DNA of 64,000 nt from Lachnospiraceae bacterium (GTDB lineage: Bacteria; Bacillota; Clostridia; Lachnospirales; Lachnospiraceae). Made by a program: the position numbers and the translations under genes. The stretch is from positions 212,171 through 276,170 of the forward strand of contig JAFZOS010000065.1 in assembly GCA_017550535.1 (NCBI GenBank). Reading direction: 5' to 3'. Each line of letters starts with the position of its first letter. The stretch's first letter is position 1. The notes under the pieces were generated by a model. That model was not told the DNA's origin and made no database searches. It saw only the letters and a program-made list of their open reading frames with translations. Of the stretch, positions 8,188 through 17,287 are shown one piece after another.

Positions 8188-8434
8188 TGTATCCTCCTTT
8201 CCCATCCTTACATGATATATACATAAGCCTGTCCCCCGACGACACTCCGTAATCCAAAAGAGTACCTTCATCCGGAAGCCTGCCCTTTCCCGATATGCTG
8301 AGCAGTATCCCGCATACACTGTCATGGCACAGAGATGCCATATAACCTGACAGTTCCTTAACAGGTATGCTCTCATCAGCCTCAAATTCATATGTCCTTG
8401 CATTCCTGATCGCTGACACTTCGAACCTTATCAT
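8141..8434 (-). CDS. YukD/EsaB-like ubiquitin-fold protein
   Basis: A 97-residue small protein with the ubiquitin-like pattern of YukD/EsaB: first strand pair IRFEVSAIRNARTYEFEAD, helix PVKELSGYMASL, and LLDYGVSSGDRLMYI near the C-terminal side. EsaB proteins are cytosolic accessory factors of Firmicutes type VII systems. The C-terminus here is extended with cysteines (SCKDGKGGYSGTVKCGVC), partly because it overlaps the next gene. The ATG at 8434 follows GGGAGG, 13 bp after the EssC stop; upstream in-frame ATGs lack this site. Confidence 0.82.
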   Translation of the reverse strand: MIRFEVSAIRNARTYEFEADESIPVKELSGYMASLCHDSVCGILLSISGKGRLPDEGTLLDYGVSSGDRLMYISCKDGKGGYSGTVKCGVCTDEGAA

Positions 8435-8447
8435 CAATAACCTCCCG

Positions 8448-11400
8448 TTAAATATCTGCATACGGTATAACGATATCGCATGACCTTATCCTGTTTCCGC
8501 GCCTTAACACCGTTCCGTTACCGGGCTGTCTGCTTTTGCATTGCCCGCTGTATGAAAGGTACGAAAAATCGAACATATTCTGTCTGTCAAGGCACCCGCC
8601 CAAATATATTCCTAGGCATGCCGAACGGATCAGTTCATACAGTTTCCGTCCCGCCACCAGGGTGTGCGCAGTCGACAAAAAGGAAAATACCAAAATGTGT
8701 TCCTTGGGATCACTTAAGATATCCGCCATTTCATCCCCGATATCTTTGTCCCTGTCATTTCTGTAAAATTCATCTATCGCCTTTTCCATACCGTCACATA
8801 TGACCATCGCATTCCCGTTCTCCTTTATGTGATCGCATATGCTCCGTATGCTGTCCGCATATATGACTCTCCGTCCCGCCTTATCTGCATAATAACCTGC
8901 CACCCTGCATGCATTGCTCCTGCCGCTCCCGGAGGCTCCCGCAAAAACAATGCATGAAACTTTGGATACATCAGGTGCAAACGGCCTTGCACTTACCGCA
9001 TCATATCCTATCGGAAGCTGTCCCGGCTTAAGGCTTATACCTTCAAGAGCTTTATCAAGATCATAAACCACAGGCTCGTGCGGGATATATGGAGCCTTCA
9101 TCGCAGCCTTTGTCATACCATTATTATTAAGGGACATGACTTCGCTTTTTATGATCTCATTCCTGCACATGTCATCCCCGGTAAAACACAGGTAAGTCTG
9201 GAATTCGAGTATCCTGTCATTTACGCAGGCAAGTCCCCTTCCCGGCAGATCTTTGGGCATAGTCGGAAGATGGATCCGGCGCAGGCACTCACTGTACTGG
9301 TATCTGTCATTAAGCCTTAAACAGATACCGCTCTTTATGTTTTCAAACAGCCGCGCAGGTATGTCCGCACTTCCGATCATGCTTCCCGTAATAACAGTAA
9401 ATACTCCGTAATTCTCACCGCTCTTTATAAGTTCCTGCAAAATGTCATCATATGCACAATCCGTTTTTTCCCTGAATGCTCCGTAATTATCAATGATGAG
9501 TATGACGGCTTCATCATGGTCTTTATCACTTAAGATGCGGTTTGAAAAGCTTATGCCTTCATAGTTAAGACGCCTCTCATCCACTATATCCTTAAGCATG
9601 CAGAACAGATTTCCGAGCCTGTCGGAGTGCTCCTCATTTATATATGCACCAACCGCATGACTCTCCTTAAAACATGACAGCATTCCGTTGCTGTAATCGA
9701 TGATATATATAGCCGTATTAATGATATCCTGACACTTAAGCCATGACATTATGAGTGTCTGCAGGAAGGTGCTCTTGCCGCTTAATGCACTTCCGCATAT
9801 GGCAATATGTCCGGTCTTTAAAATATCTATCCGTATAAATCCCTGCAGCCTGTTTTCGGGATCATCGTATCTTCCGATGATAACCCCGCTTTCTTCCCCG
9901 GATGACATCATCGTCTCGTTATCGATGATCATGATACTGTCAAGTTCGGGAAGCCACAGCTTTTGTACAGGTATCTTTTCAGCCCCGGCAAAGCAATCCT
10001 TTAACACATTCATCAGTACGGAAAAATGAGTATCCTCTCCCTCACTTTTCAAAGGTCTGTCAGCAACATCGATCCTTCGCCCGTTTATGTCAAGAAGATA
10101 TAATGAAGCACCTTCTTTCTCACCGTTATAAGGCTCCATTGTGTAACCCGACTGAAACTCTTCAAACAGCTCATCATTGCCCACCTGCAGATATGCCCTG
10201 CCCGGCTCCTTTATATAGGCCGCATCCGGCCTGTGCAGCATATCGTTGCTGTCCTGCCTGTCCTGGACACGAAGGCATATGCGGAACCTGGAATTGGAGA
10301 AAATGTTGTCATCGACGGTACCTGCCGGTTTCTGAGTCGCCAGTATAAGATGTACACCAAGGCTTCGTCCCACCTGTGCAACGCTGATAAGCTCTTTCAT
10401 AAATTCGGGCTGATCCCGTTTCAGCTCGGCAAACTCATCTATGATGATCAGTATATGTGGAAGAGGTTCATTAACCTTTCCGGTACTAAACAGCCTGCCG
10501 TAATCCCTGATCGAGTTTACACCCGCATCAAGAAACAGCCTTTGTCTTCGTTCGTTTTCGCTTCGTATGGATAACAATGCCCTGTCCGTGATGTTTCCGG
10601 ACAGATTCGAAATGCTTCCGATAAGATGGGGCAGACCTTCAAACATTGAAGCCATGCCGCCTCCCTTATAATCGATAAGAAAGAATCCGATCTCCCATGG
10701 CGGATACCTTAGCGCAAATGACAGGATCATGGTCTGCAGAAGTTCGCTTTTTCCGCTGCCGGTCATCCCGGCAACCAGTCCGTGGGGACCGTGTGCTTTT
10801 TCATGGATATCAAGTGATACCACCCTTGAGTCCTCAGCCATGCCGATAGGCGCCCTTATACTGTTCCACGTATTGTTTTCATTCCATCCCGCCGCTATAT
10901 CCTTAGTTGTTATCATTCCCTTATCATAAAGCATAGGGAGAGTCACAAGCGCCGGTACCTGCCTTGCAGCCGGTTTTATATACCTGCATATTCCGGCTAT
11001 CCGCCTTGCATATATGTCGGCCTCCCTTGCGGAAATATGATCGAAATTTATGTCCTTTCGCAATTCCTCGCTGCCCGGCATCAGCATGCCCCTGTATGCG
11101 CCGTCATTCTGGATTATACATCTGCATTCACCGGGCAGCTGTCTGTATTCTTTTGCGAATATCATCAGGATCACGTCCTCGCGGCTTATTATCGAAGAAG
11201 GTATCCGTTTATGATCGTCAGTAAAAATGATCCACCTGATCATCATATGTTCATGATCTTTAATGATCCTGTCAAGCCGGCATAAGAATTCATCTACCCT
11301 GTCGCGGCCTATGCATACATAATGCTCGTCATCACCCACAGCATGTGGCAGCCACCTCATGCTCCTTATTGTATCCCGGGAAATCGTGTTATCCGAAAAC

Positions 11401-12842
11401 AGGAATACCATCCTTATAAGTTCAGGCCCTGTTGTCGCCGCTATCTGAAGTGAGATATTTATAAACAGCCGTTCAAGTTCCTGACTGCTCCGGCTTATAA
11501 ATCCCTGTATCCTGTCTTTGCCCAAGTCGGTACATATCGGTACGTCATTTAATTCGCGGTATTTATTCTTAAGCTTATGAGGAAGCAGGGCAAGTTCATC
11601 GGGAACCGGCATGAACTTTTCCTTAGGTGCCTTTATATCAACCTCAAACTTAAGCTTTCCCGTACCCAGCCGGTATTTAAACAGATCCGCATCCCCCGCG
11701 CGCCTGTTAAGCACAAAATTCCCGGGATTTCCCTGCAGCAGCTCGCGTATGCAGGGTCCGTTCCTTAACAATGCATTCCTGTTATACCTGTATTTGTCTT
11801 CAATAAGCCTGCTGCATTCACTTATATATTCCGTATATGCCTTTATCCGCAGTTTTGCGTCGCTTTCTTCCTGCCGCCTTATCTGCCTTACATTAGCAAC
11901 TGCCCATACCGTTCCAAGTATCGCCGATGCGATCGCCGTAACCAGTCCTGTATACATATACATGGCAGAACCGGCGACCCCTGCACGGGATGATGCATAG
12001 ATGTATAATCCGCATCCCAAACACATCGGAACAGCCATTGTAAGTGACGGCCCGACGGCCAGGTATATGGGCTGATGACGGATTGACGGGGCCGGAGGCG
12101 GCGGATCAAGTTCTACAACGGAATCATCCGGCACTATCAGGTTCCTCACCGAGGAAGTAAATATCTCATCACTGCTGCTATCGACTACACAAGGAAGATC
12201 ACACTCACTAAGCCTTATCACGCTTGGAACATCACTGTATAATGCCTCAAATCCCATGCATTCATCAAGCCACAGCAGCCTGACGCCGCCTGTCATTATA
12301 ATGTCTCCATAATCAAGTGACGCAGTGTTCATTTGTCCTATATATGTCCCATTTAAATAGCATCCTTCTTCCGCCTTTACGTTTAGTATCCCTCCTCCTT
12401 CTTTACGCTTTATCATAAGCGAAAGATCCGATACGCATCTGTTATCAATGAGACCTACCGTCCGTTTGGGCGAATTCCCTACGGTTATGATGTCCTCACT
12501 TTCCACGTCATAGAAGCGCATCCCTTCCGAGTGTGAAAAGTATACATCCATCCTGAGTACTTCCCTGTCCCCTGTCACAAGAACGAGCCCGGCATTTTCT
12601 GATATGATGTTTTCACATTTGATCTTATTATCCGGATACTGATAATACACATCGGAGTCATCCCCGCTAAGGGAGATCCCATAATTTGATATGGTCAGAT
12701 TGATGACATGATCCGTCCTTAAACGGAACCGATCTGAACGAAGCTTCAAAGTGGCCGTGGCCCGTTCGTCAGGCAGGGGGTAAGCCTCGTATACATACTC
12801 CTCCAATGCATGAGTATCGTATATATGTATAACAATACGCAT
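8448..12842 (-). CDS. essC: Type VII secretion ATPase EssC (FtsK/SpoIIIE family)
   Basis: The 1464-residue motor of the secretion system. The N-terminus is cytoplasmic with one FHA-like domain at about 118-190 (YLNGTYIG kept). A proline-rich stretch (246-251) precedes two membrane segments near 259-281 and 295-317. Three FtsK ATPase domains follow. D1 has Walker A GMTGSGKSE (692-700) and Walker B LIIIDEF (798-804). D2 has GSALSGKST (1017-1025) with a degenerate Walker B (LIIDNYG). D3 has GASGSGRS (1302-1309) with Arg replacing the Walker A Lys. Length and order match EssC of Firmicutes. It is first in the operon behind its own promoter. EssA, EssB and EsaA partners are not found nearby. Confidence 0.93.
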   Translation of the reverse strand: MRIVIHIYDTHALEEYVYEAYPLPDERATATLKLRSDRFRLRTDHVINLTISNYGISLSGDDSDVYYQYPDNKIKCENIISENAGLVLVTGDREVLRMDVYFSHSEGMRFYDVESEDIITVGNSPKRTVGLIDNRCVSDLSLMIKRKEGGGILNVKAEEGCYLNGTYIGQMNTASLDYGDIIMTGGVRLLWLDECMGFEALYSDVPSVIRLSECDLPCVVDSSSDEIFTSSVRNLIVPDDSVVELDPPPPAPSIRHQPIYLAVGPSLTMAVPMCLGCGLYIYASSRAGVAGSAMYMYTGLVTAIASAILGTVWAVANVRQIRRQEESDAKLRIKAYTEYISECSRLIEDKYRYNRNALLRNGPCIRELLQGNPGNFVLNRRAGDADLFKYRLGTGKLKFEVDIKAPKEKFMPVPDELALLPHKLKNKYRELNDVPICTDLGKDRIQGFISRSSQELERLFINISLQIAATTGPELIRMVFLFSDNTISRDTIRSMRWLPHAVGDDEHYVCIGRDRVDEFLCRLDRIIKDHEHMMIRWIIFTDDHKRIPSSIISREDVILMIFAKEYRQLPGECRCIIQNDGAYRGMLMPGSEELRKDINFDHISAREADIYARRIAGICRYIKPAARQVPALVTLPMLYDKGMITTKDIAAGWNENNTWNSIRAPIGMAEDSRVVSLDIHEKAHGPHGLVAGMTGSGKSELLQTMILSFALRYPPWEIGFFLIDYKGGGMASMFEGLPHLIGSISNLSGNITDRALLSIRSENERRQRLFLDAGVNSIRDYGRLFSTGKVNEPLPHILIIIDEFAELKRDQPEFMKELISVAQVGRSLGVHLILATQKPAGTVDDNIFSNSRFRICLRVQDRQDSNDMLHRPDAAYIKEPGRAYLQVGNDELFEEFQSGYTMEPYNGEKEGASLYLLDINGRRIDVADRPLKSEGEDTHFSVLMNVLKDCFAGAEKIPVQKLWLPELDSIMIIDNETMMSSGEESGVIIGRYDDPENRLQGFIRIDILKTGHIAICGSALSGKSTFLQTLIMSWLKCQDIINTAIYIIDYSNGMLSCFKESHAVGAYINEEHSDRLGNLFCMLKDIVDERRLNYEGISFSNRILSDKDHDEAVILIIDNYGAFREKTDCAYDDILQELIKSGENYGVFTVITGSMIGSADIPARLFENIKSGICLRLNDRYQYSECLRRIHLPTMPKDLPGRGLACVNDRILEFQTYLCFTGDDMCRNEIIKSEVMSLNNNGMTKAAMKAPYIPHEPVVYDLDKALEGISLKPGQLPIGYDAVSARPFAPDVSKVSCIVFAGASGSGRSNACRVAGYYADKAGRRVIYADSIRSICDHIKENGNAMVICDGMEKAIDEFYRNDRDKDIGDEMADILSDPKEHILVFSFLSTAHTLVAGRKLYELIRSACLGIYLGGCLDRQNMFDFSYLSYSGQCKSRQPGNGTVLRRGNRIRSCDIVIPYADI

Positions 12843-12954
12843 TTGGAATACCTTATTTGTTTGTAACCAAGAATTTGTAGCTAAGAGTTTTTAATGAATC
12901 GTTTATAACATGAGCAGATTCGGTTTAGCCATGAACCTTTAACTCGCGATTAGA

Positions 12955-12983
12955 AATATAACATGCATCGATAAGTATTTCAA
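12955..12983 (-). promoter_or_regulatory. Candidate sigma-A promoter of the type VII secretion operon
   Basis: Minus-strand TTGAAA (12983-12978), 17-bp spacer, TATATT (12960-12955). Transcription would begin near 12948, leaving a leader of about 105 bases before essC in which I see no riboswitch. It is the only good promoter in the 251-bp gap before the operon. Confidence 0.6.
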
Positions 12984-12998
12984 CTGATAATTTCAATT

Positions 12999-13030
12999 TT
13001 GTTACTTTATAACAAAATATTATGTAACAA
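12999..13030. repeat. Inverted repeat TTGTTAC/GTAACAA upstream of the type VII promoter
   Basis: TTGTTAC at 12999-13005 and GTAACAA at 13024-13030 frame an 18-bp AT-rich centre that itself contains AACAAAA. It starts 16 bp upstream of the -35 element, where an activator would bind. It may be a regulator site or simply AT-rich sequence. Confidence 0.4.
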
Positions 13031-13064
13031 TTTTGTAAAAAAATAACAATCCTTAAAGGGACAC

Positions 13065-13083
13065 GGGGTGCCACGAGCACCCC
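13065..13083 (-). terminator. Hairpin after the zinc-finger protein gene, possible terminator
   Basis: GGGGTGC (13065-13071) pairs with GCACCCC (13077-13083) around a 5-base loop, 11 bp past the stop of the minus-strand gene at 13094. The T-rich run on the minus strand begins about 20 bases after the stem, farther than in a classic intrinsic terminator. Confidence 0.45.
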
Positions 13084-13093
13084 ATGATGTTGA

Positions 13094-14128
13094 TCATTCT
13101 ATCTCAGTTCCGTTTACGGAAGTAACACGTCCCGACTTTACCATAAGATCGACGTTATCGTTTATATCAAGTGAATTCCACAAGCCTTCATCAACCGCAG
13201 CTGTAAACGTTTTATCCTTATTGGTAGTAAAAGTCACCTTATATTCAGCCCGTCTTTCGCCTTCCCGCTCATTCTCCGAGAGTACGGTGTCATCCCAATA
13301 CGGAGTATCCGCCCCGCCTGATGTTTCAAGGGTCCTGTCGGGTACCCACTTGTCTATATCATAATAATACTTGGTCTGATACCTGGGCACCTTCTCATAT
13401 ACCGGCTGCTCCTCTTCCTCGGTATAATACTCCGTTTTATATCTTGGCGTCTGTACCTCACGCTCCGTGAAGGTACCGTCACCGTTATCATCATATTCAA
13501 CATGCGTGTCATATCCGTCCTGAACCTGCCGTGACTTTTCAACTGTTACGGTTTCATAATGATCAAGGACATCGTCATAATGATGTATTTCGCTTTTTTC
13601 ATCCGTGACTCTTCCGCCGTCAGGAACTGACCAGTCAGACTCACTTACCGTCTCATATTTTTCAATATCGATGGCCCTTGACCATTCCTTATCCGTTACG
13701 GAAGCGCCGTAATTCTTAGGCCTGCAGGAAAAGCCGATGATGGCAAACAGGAGGACAAGGCCTATTATAAACGGGGTATAATTCCTTTTACCTTTGGTGG
13801 GCTCAGGCTGCTTTGCCTGCGCCTTTTGCTTCTGTTTTTCAACATTTTCAAAATAATCGCCGCTGCTCTCTTCCCTGTCAGCGCCGCAGCCTACACAAAC
13901 CTTGGCATCATGTCTGTTAAGAGCACCGCAGTAACTGCAGGTCCAGTCAGCTCCCTTGCCGTATTTCCCTGCCTTATCCTCGCTGACATATTCCTTCTGT
14001 TCCTTAAGGTAGAACTTGGTCCCTTCGTCCTGCGGATGACCGCAAGCGGTACAGCGTTTTTCCAATCCGCTGATACCCTTGTTATTGCAATATGGACAGT
14101 CCCAATATCCTGTAACTATCTTGCTCAT
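13094..14128 (-). CDS. Membrane protein with two N-terminal RanBP2-like zinc fingers
   Basis: A 344-residue protein of unknown function. Two four-cysteine fingers are present: C11/C14/C26/C29 and W62-x-C64-x2-C67-x3-N71-x6-C78-x2-C81. The second fits the RanBP2-type pattern exactly and the first nearly so. One membrane segment lies at about 117-134. The remaining 210 residues are predicted to be extracellular and are rich in Tyr, Glu, Thr and Val, with a repeat-like section (QVQDGYDTHVEYDDNGDGTF, then PRYKTEYY and PRYQTKYY). It follows the Ig-like protein gene by 66 bp and may share its transcript. The family could be a zinc-ribbon envelope sensor, but nothing proves that. Confidence 0.65.
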   Translation of the reverse strand: MSKIVTGYWDCPYCNNKGISGLEKRCTACGHPQDEGTKFYLKEQKEYVSEDKAGKYGKGADWTCSYCGALNRHDAKVCVGCGADREESSGDYFENVEKQKQKAQAKQPEPTKGKRNYTPFIIGLVLLFAIIGFSCRPKNYGASVTDKEWSRAIDIEKYETVSESDWSVPDGGRVTDEKSEIHHYDDVLDHYETVTVEKSRQVQDGYDTHVEYDDNGDGTFTEREVQTPRYKTEYYTEEEEQPVYEKVPRYQTKYYYDIDKWVPDRTLETSGGADTPYWDDTVLSENEREGERRAEYKVTFTTNKDKTFTAAVDEGLWNSLDINDNVDLMVKSGRVTSVNGTEIE

Positions 14129-14194
14129 ATGAAATCATTTCCTCCTGACAGACTGTATGATTCTGCTTAGCCATTACTCAAATATTCTAAACTT

Positions 14195-17100
14195 CTAAAA
14201 CCCCGCGGTCAACGGATTGGTGACATTATACGTTTTCTTTTGTACGTCATCCCACTTCTTTCCGTTCTTTACCTGCAGAGTCACAGTAACAGCTCCGCTC
14301 TTCTTTGCAGTTAGAATGCCCTTGGTAGTTACCGATGCTATTTTCTTTTCATTTTTATCTGTGATAATATAACGGGTTTTTCCTGTTATAGGCGTGAAGT
14401 CTTTAGTTATATCCACTTTCTTGTGGCTTATCTTTACGGACACTTTAACTTTACGTGCATTCTTATCTGTACCATAAACGGCATATACGGTTGCTGAACC
14501 GTCCTTATCGCCTACCGTCAGTATCCCCGTCTTGCTGTCAACAGTTGCTATGGTACTCTTTGCAGTGGTTGTCCATGAATTCGGATGGAGCAATCCGTTA
14601 TCCTTAATAAGAGTATTTAAGTCAAAAGTCTGACCGGTATAATACAGCGCTCCATATGATAAGCTGCTGCCCTTGGGTACAACCACATCATACGTTACGT
14701 CCTGTTCTGTCTCAATTCCGTTTTCCTTCTTCTGCACGGTTACCGTAACTTTGCCTGATTTCTTTGCGCTGAATATTCCCTTGTTAGTAACCGAAGCCAG
14801 CTTTTTCTGCGCCTTATCCTTTATCACGAATTTTACCGCAGAACCTGTTACGGTACCGAATTCGCCTGATAGATCGATCTTTTTTGTTGTTATAGAAGAT
14901 CCGTCCTTACCGGAGTTCATCTCCCCGTTTTTCTGACTCTCCTCATCCCATGCTTCCCAGTGAGCATACAAAGTATGATCCAGCGCATTTGTTACTATCG
15001 TAGCCTTATCAACAAGGGTTCCACCGGTCTTTTCCGTATACCATCCCAAGTGCTTCCATCCCGTGCGGGAAGAAAGCACAGGCAAATACCCATACGGTTT
15101 GTTTATGACAACGCCGATCGCTTTCGGTGTATTTATCTCCGCCGTACCAATATCAAATGAAACATGGATCTTCTTATCGGTAACTTCGACTGTACATGAT
15201 GCACTCTTATTACTTTCGTCGGTAGATGCAGCCTTAATAGTTGCCGTTCCCGCTGCAACTGCTGTAACCCTGCCGTAAGAATCAACCGTAGCCACCTTCT
15301 CATTACTTGATGTCCATTTGAGTGTTTTGTTTGTTGCATTATCAGGAAGTACCGTTGCCGTAAGGGCCTCACTGTTACCTACTTCCAGGCTCATATTCTT
15401 CTTGGACAGACTAACACTTTTTACTTTAACAGCATCACCGCTGTTTACCAGAATTCCGGTGTAGGTATTCTCGCCGGCCGTCGAACCGACAGTGATCACG
15501 CCCTTGGCTGCTACATCCTCAACTCCGTTTGAAAGGCTCGACCATTTTCCGGTGACGCCGAGATCAGACAGCTTGATCTTCTGTCCCTCAAACCTGAATA
15601 ATACGATTTCCTTTACATCACCCGATGCGTTTTCACTTGAGGTTCCCTCTTTATACTTTATAAGTACTCTGTAAACCTTCTCGGTTACTTCGGTGTATAC
15701 GTTCCTGTTATATACCGAACTGTTTGCAGGATACATCCTGACAGTTAAATCATGTGAATACCTTAGTAGTTTCTCCTCACTTGTAAAATCGTCAAGAAGC
15801 TTTTTAAGTGTAGTTTCATCCAAAGTCGAACTAGCTCCGCTCTTGGTTGCAGTTGTAACCAGAGCAGAATCAACACCGATCTTTATATAAGCCTTTGTGA
15901 CTTCCTTTACTATAGTTGCTGTTGAACTGCTGTCATCGGATTCCTTTCCGGATGTTTCACCTGTATTAACTTTTGCAGCCATTTCATAATCAATACTGTA
16001 ATTTTTCTTATTAAATGACGACTTGGGCGTACTGTAAAGTGTTAATGACTTGGTTGCAGCCGCATCACTGTCTATCGTAGCTTCCACGCCATCAACTTCA
16101 CACGTAAACTTGATATCAGCCGATTTGTTACCCGGTTCAAGCTTATCATTATTGAACCTTATCACAAAAGTAGTATTACCCTCACTGTCGGTACTCCCCT
16201 GTTTTATTTCCTTAACGTACTTCTCGCTGTCGCTATCAGGTTTCCATACAATATTTTCCGATCCATCTGCAGCCTTTGCGGTAAACTTAAAGCTATAATC
16301 ACCCTGAGTACAATACTCGGGGAAATCGGTAGTATTTACCCTGACTGAATACGGTTCAATCGCGACGATAGTTACAGTGTTTGATACCCATTCTGCATCT
16401 TCTCCGGTATCCGGGTCAACATATGTACCTCTAAGGATCAGTAAATAAGTACCGGTTTTACTGATTGAAACCTTATGGGAACCTCCATTTGCCCCAGAAT
16501 CCCATTTACTACCCAAAAGATTACCATTAAAAATCAACTGAACCTGTGAACCACCCTTTATTTTATTATCGCCCACAACTTCCCATGTGAGCTGAACCTC
16601 TACTGACTGGTCACCACTAAGAGTCACCTTTGTTTTTGAAGCAGACAAGTTGACAATACCTTTGGTCGCTGTTTCTTTTACTGTTACAGTCACAATATTG
16701 GAGCTCCATTCCTTACCATCCGTACTCCGTCCTTCAATCTGTAAATAGTACTTACCTTCCGTAAAGAGCCTAACATTAACACTACCACCTGATTCTGCAG
16801 TTGATGCCTTGCCCAAAACCGTCAACGCATCTTTAGATGTTCCATATAATACTGTCACCTTCTCGCTGTCATCAATAAGGAGATCAGTACCTACAACACT
16901 CCACTCAATCTTAAACAGGACATTCGGTAATGCATTTGAAAGAGCGGACAGCACTACATTTATACCACCTTCACCATCGGTATTCCGATCCGCTTCCGTT
17001 TCATCATATGAAATATCATCACCATCAGAATCAGTATAAGCATCATTATCATAACTTACATCCGCCTCACTAACGGCATCGCTCAGGCTTTCCGCCTCAT

Positions 17101-17218
17101 CAACGGAAACGAGCTCATCAACCGCTAGATCTTCCATCGCATAAACCGGCTTAACATTTGTAAATAGCGCTAGCGCGACTATCATAAATGCAAACATCCC
17201 AGCCAATTTTTTGTTCAT
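14195..17218 (-). CDS. Large secreted Ig-like (Big_2) / InlB B-repeat surface protein
   Basis: A 1007-residue exported protein with signal peptide MNKKLAGMFAFMIVALALFT, then an acidic linker to about residue 85. Several beta-sandwich repeats follow that I cannot assign with certainty. A clear Big_2 domain lies near 605-680 (LSLEVGNSEALTATVLPDNA-like), then an InlB B-repeat near 690-755 (GWKHLGWYTEKTGGTLV, ending in LYAHW). The C-terminal module of about 230 residues is shared with the two BspA-like proteins. No LPXTG motif is present. It is probably an adhesin or matrix protein. The start follows AAGGAGGT. Its last 250 bp are almost identical to those of the next gene upstream. Confidence 0.8.
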   Translation of the reverse strand: MNKKLAGMFAFMIVALALFTNVKPVYAMEDLAVDELVSVDEAESLSDAVSEADVSYDNDAYTDSDGDDISYDETEADRNTDGEGGINVVLSALSNALPNVLFKIEWSVVGTDLLIDDSEKVTVLYGTSKDALTVLGKASTAESGGSVNVRLFTEGKYYLQIEGRSTDGKEWSSNIVTVTVKETATKGIVNLSASKTKVTLSGDQSVEVQLTWEVVGDNKIKGGSQVQLIFNGNLLGSKWDSGANGGSHKVSISKTGTYLLILRGTYVDPDTGEDAEWVSNTVTIVAIEPYSVRVNTTDFPEYCTQGDYSFKFTAKAADGSENIVWKPDSDSEKYVKEIKQGSTDSEGNTTFVIRFNNDKLEPGNKSADIKFTCEVDGVEATIDSDAAATKSLTLYSTPKSSFNKKNYSIDYEMAAKVNTGETSGKESDDSSSTATIVKEVTKAYIKIGVDSALVTTATKSGASSTLDETTLKKLLDDFTSEEKLLRYSHDLTVRMYPANSSVYNRNVYTEVTEKVYRVLIKYKEGTSSENASGDVKEIVLFRFEGQKIKLSDLGVTGKWSSLSNGVEDVAAKGVITVGSTAGENTYTGILVNSGDAVKVKSVSLSKKNMSLEVGNSEALTATVLPDNATNKTLKWTSSNEKVATVDSYGRVTAVAAGTATIKAASTDESNKSASCTVEVTDKKIHVSFDIGTAEINTPKAIGVVINKPYGYLPVLSSRTGWKHLGWYTEKTGGTLVDKATIVTNALDHTLYAHWEAWDEESQKNGEMNSGKDGSSITTKKIDLSGEFGTVTGSAVKFVIKDKAQKKLASVTNKGIFSAKKSGKVTVTVQKKENGIETEQDVTYDVVVPKGSSLSYGALYYTGQTFDLNTLIKDNGLLHPNSWTTTAKSTIATVDSKTGILTVGDKDGSATVYAVYGTDKNARKVKVSVKISHKKVDITKDFTPITGKTRYIITDKNEKKIASVTTKGILTAKKSGAVTVTLQVKNGKKWDDVQKKTYNVTNPLTAGF
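14211..14465. repeat. Dispersed near-identical repeat, copy 1
   Basis: This coding stretch matches 17310-17564 without gaps, with three differences seen by eye in 255 bp. It encodes the end of the shared C-terminal module, and the identity suggests recent duplication or gene conversion. Confidence 0.85.
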
Positions 17219-17287
17219 TCCAATACCTCCTTGTTGTGACTTCCTAATACATATTACAACACTGCTTGGTTGAAAACCATTTTATAA

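Noticed and set aside
7888..8403. Longer 171-codon version of the first WXG100 gene
   Set aside because: The upstream part is the yukD-like gene read in another frame; the GTG at 8187 has a perfect ribosome binding site and gives the family length.
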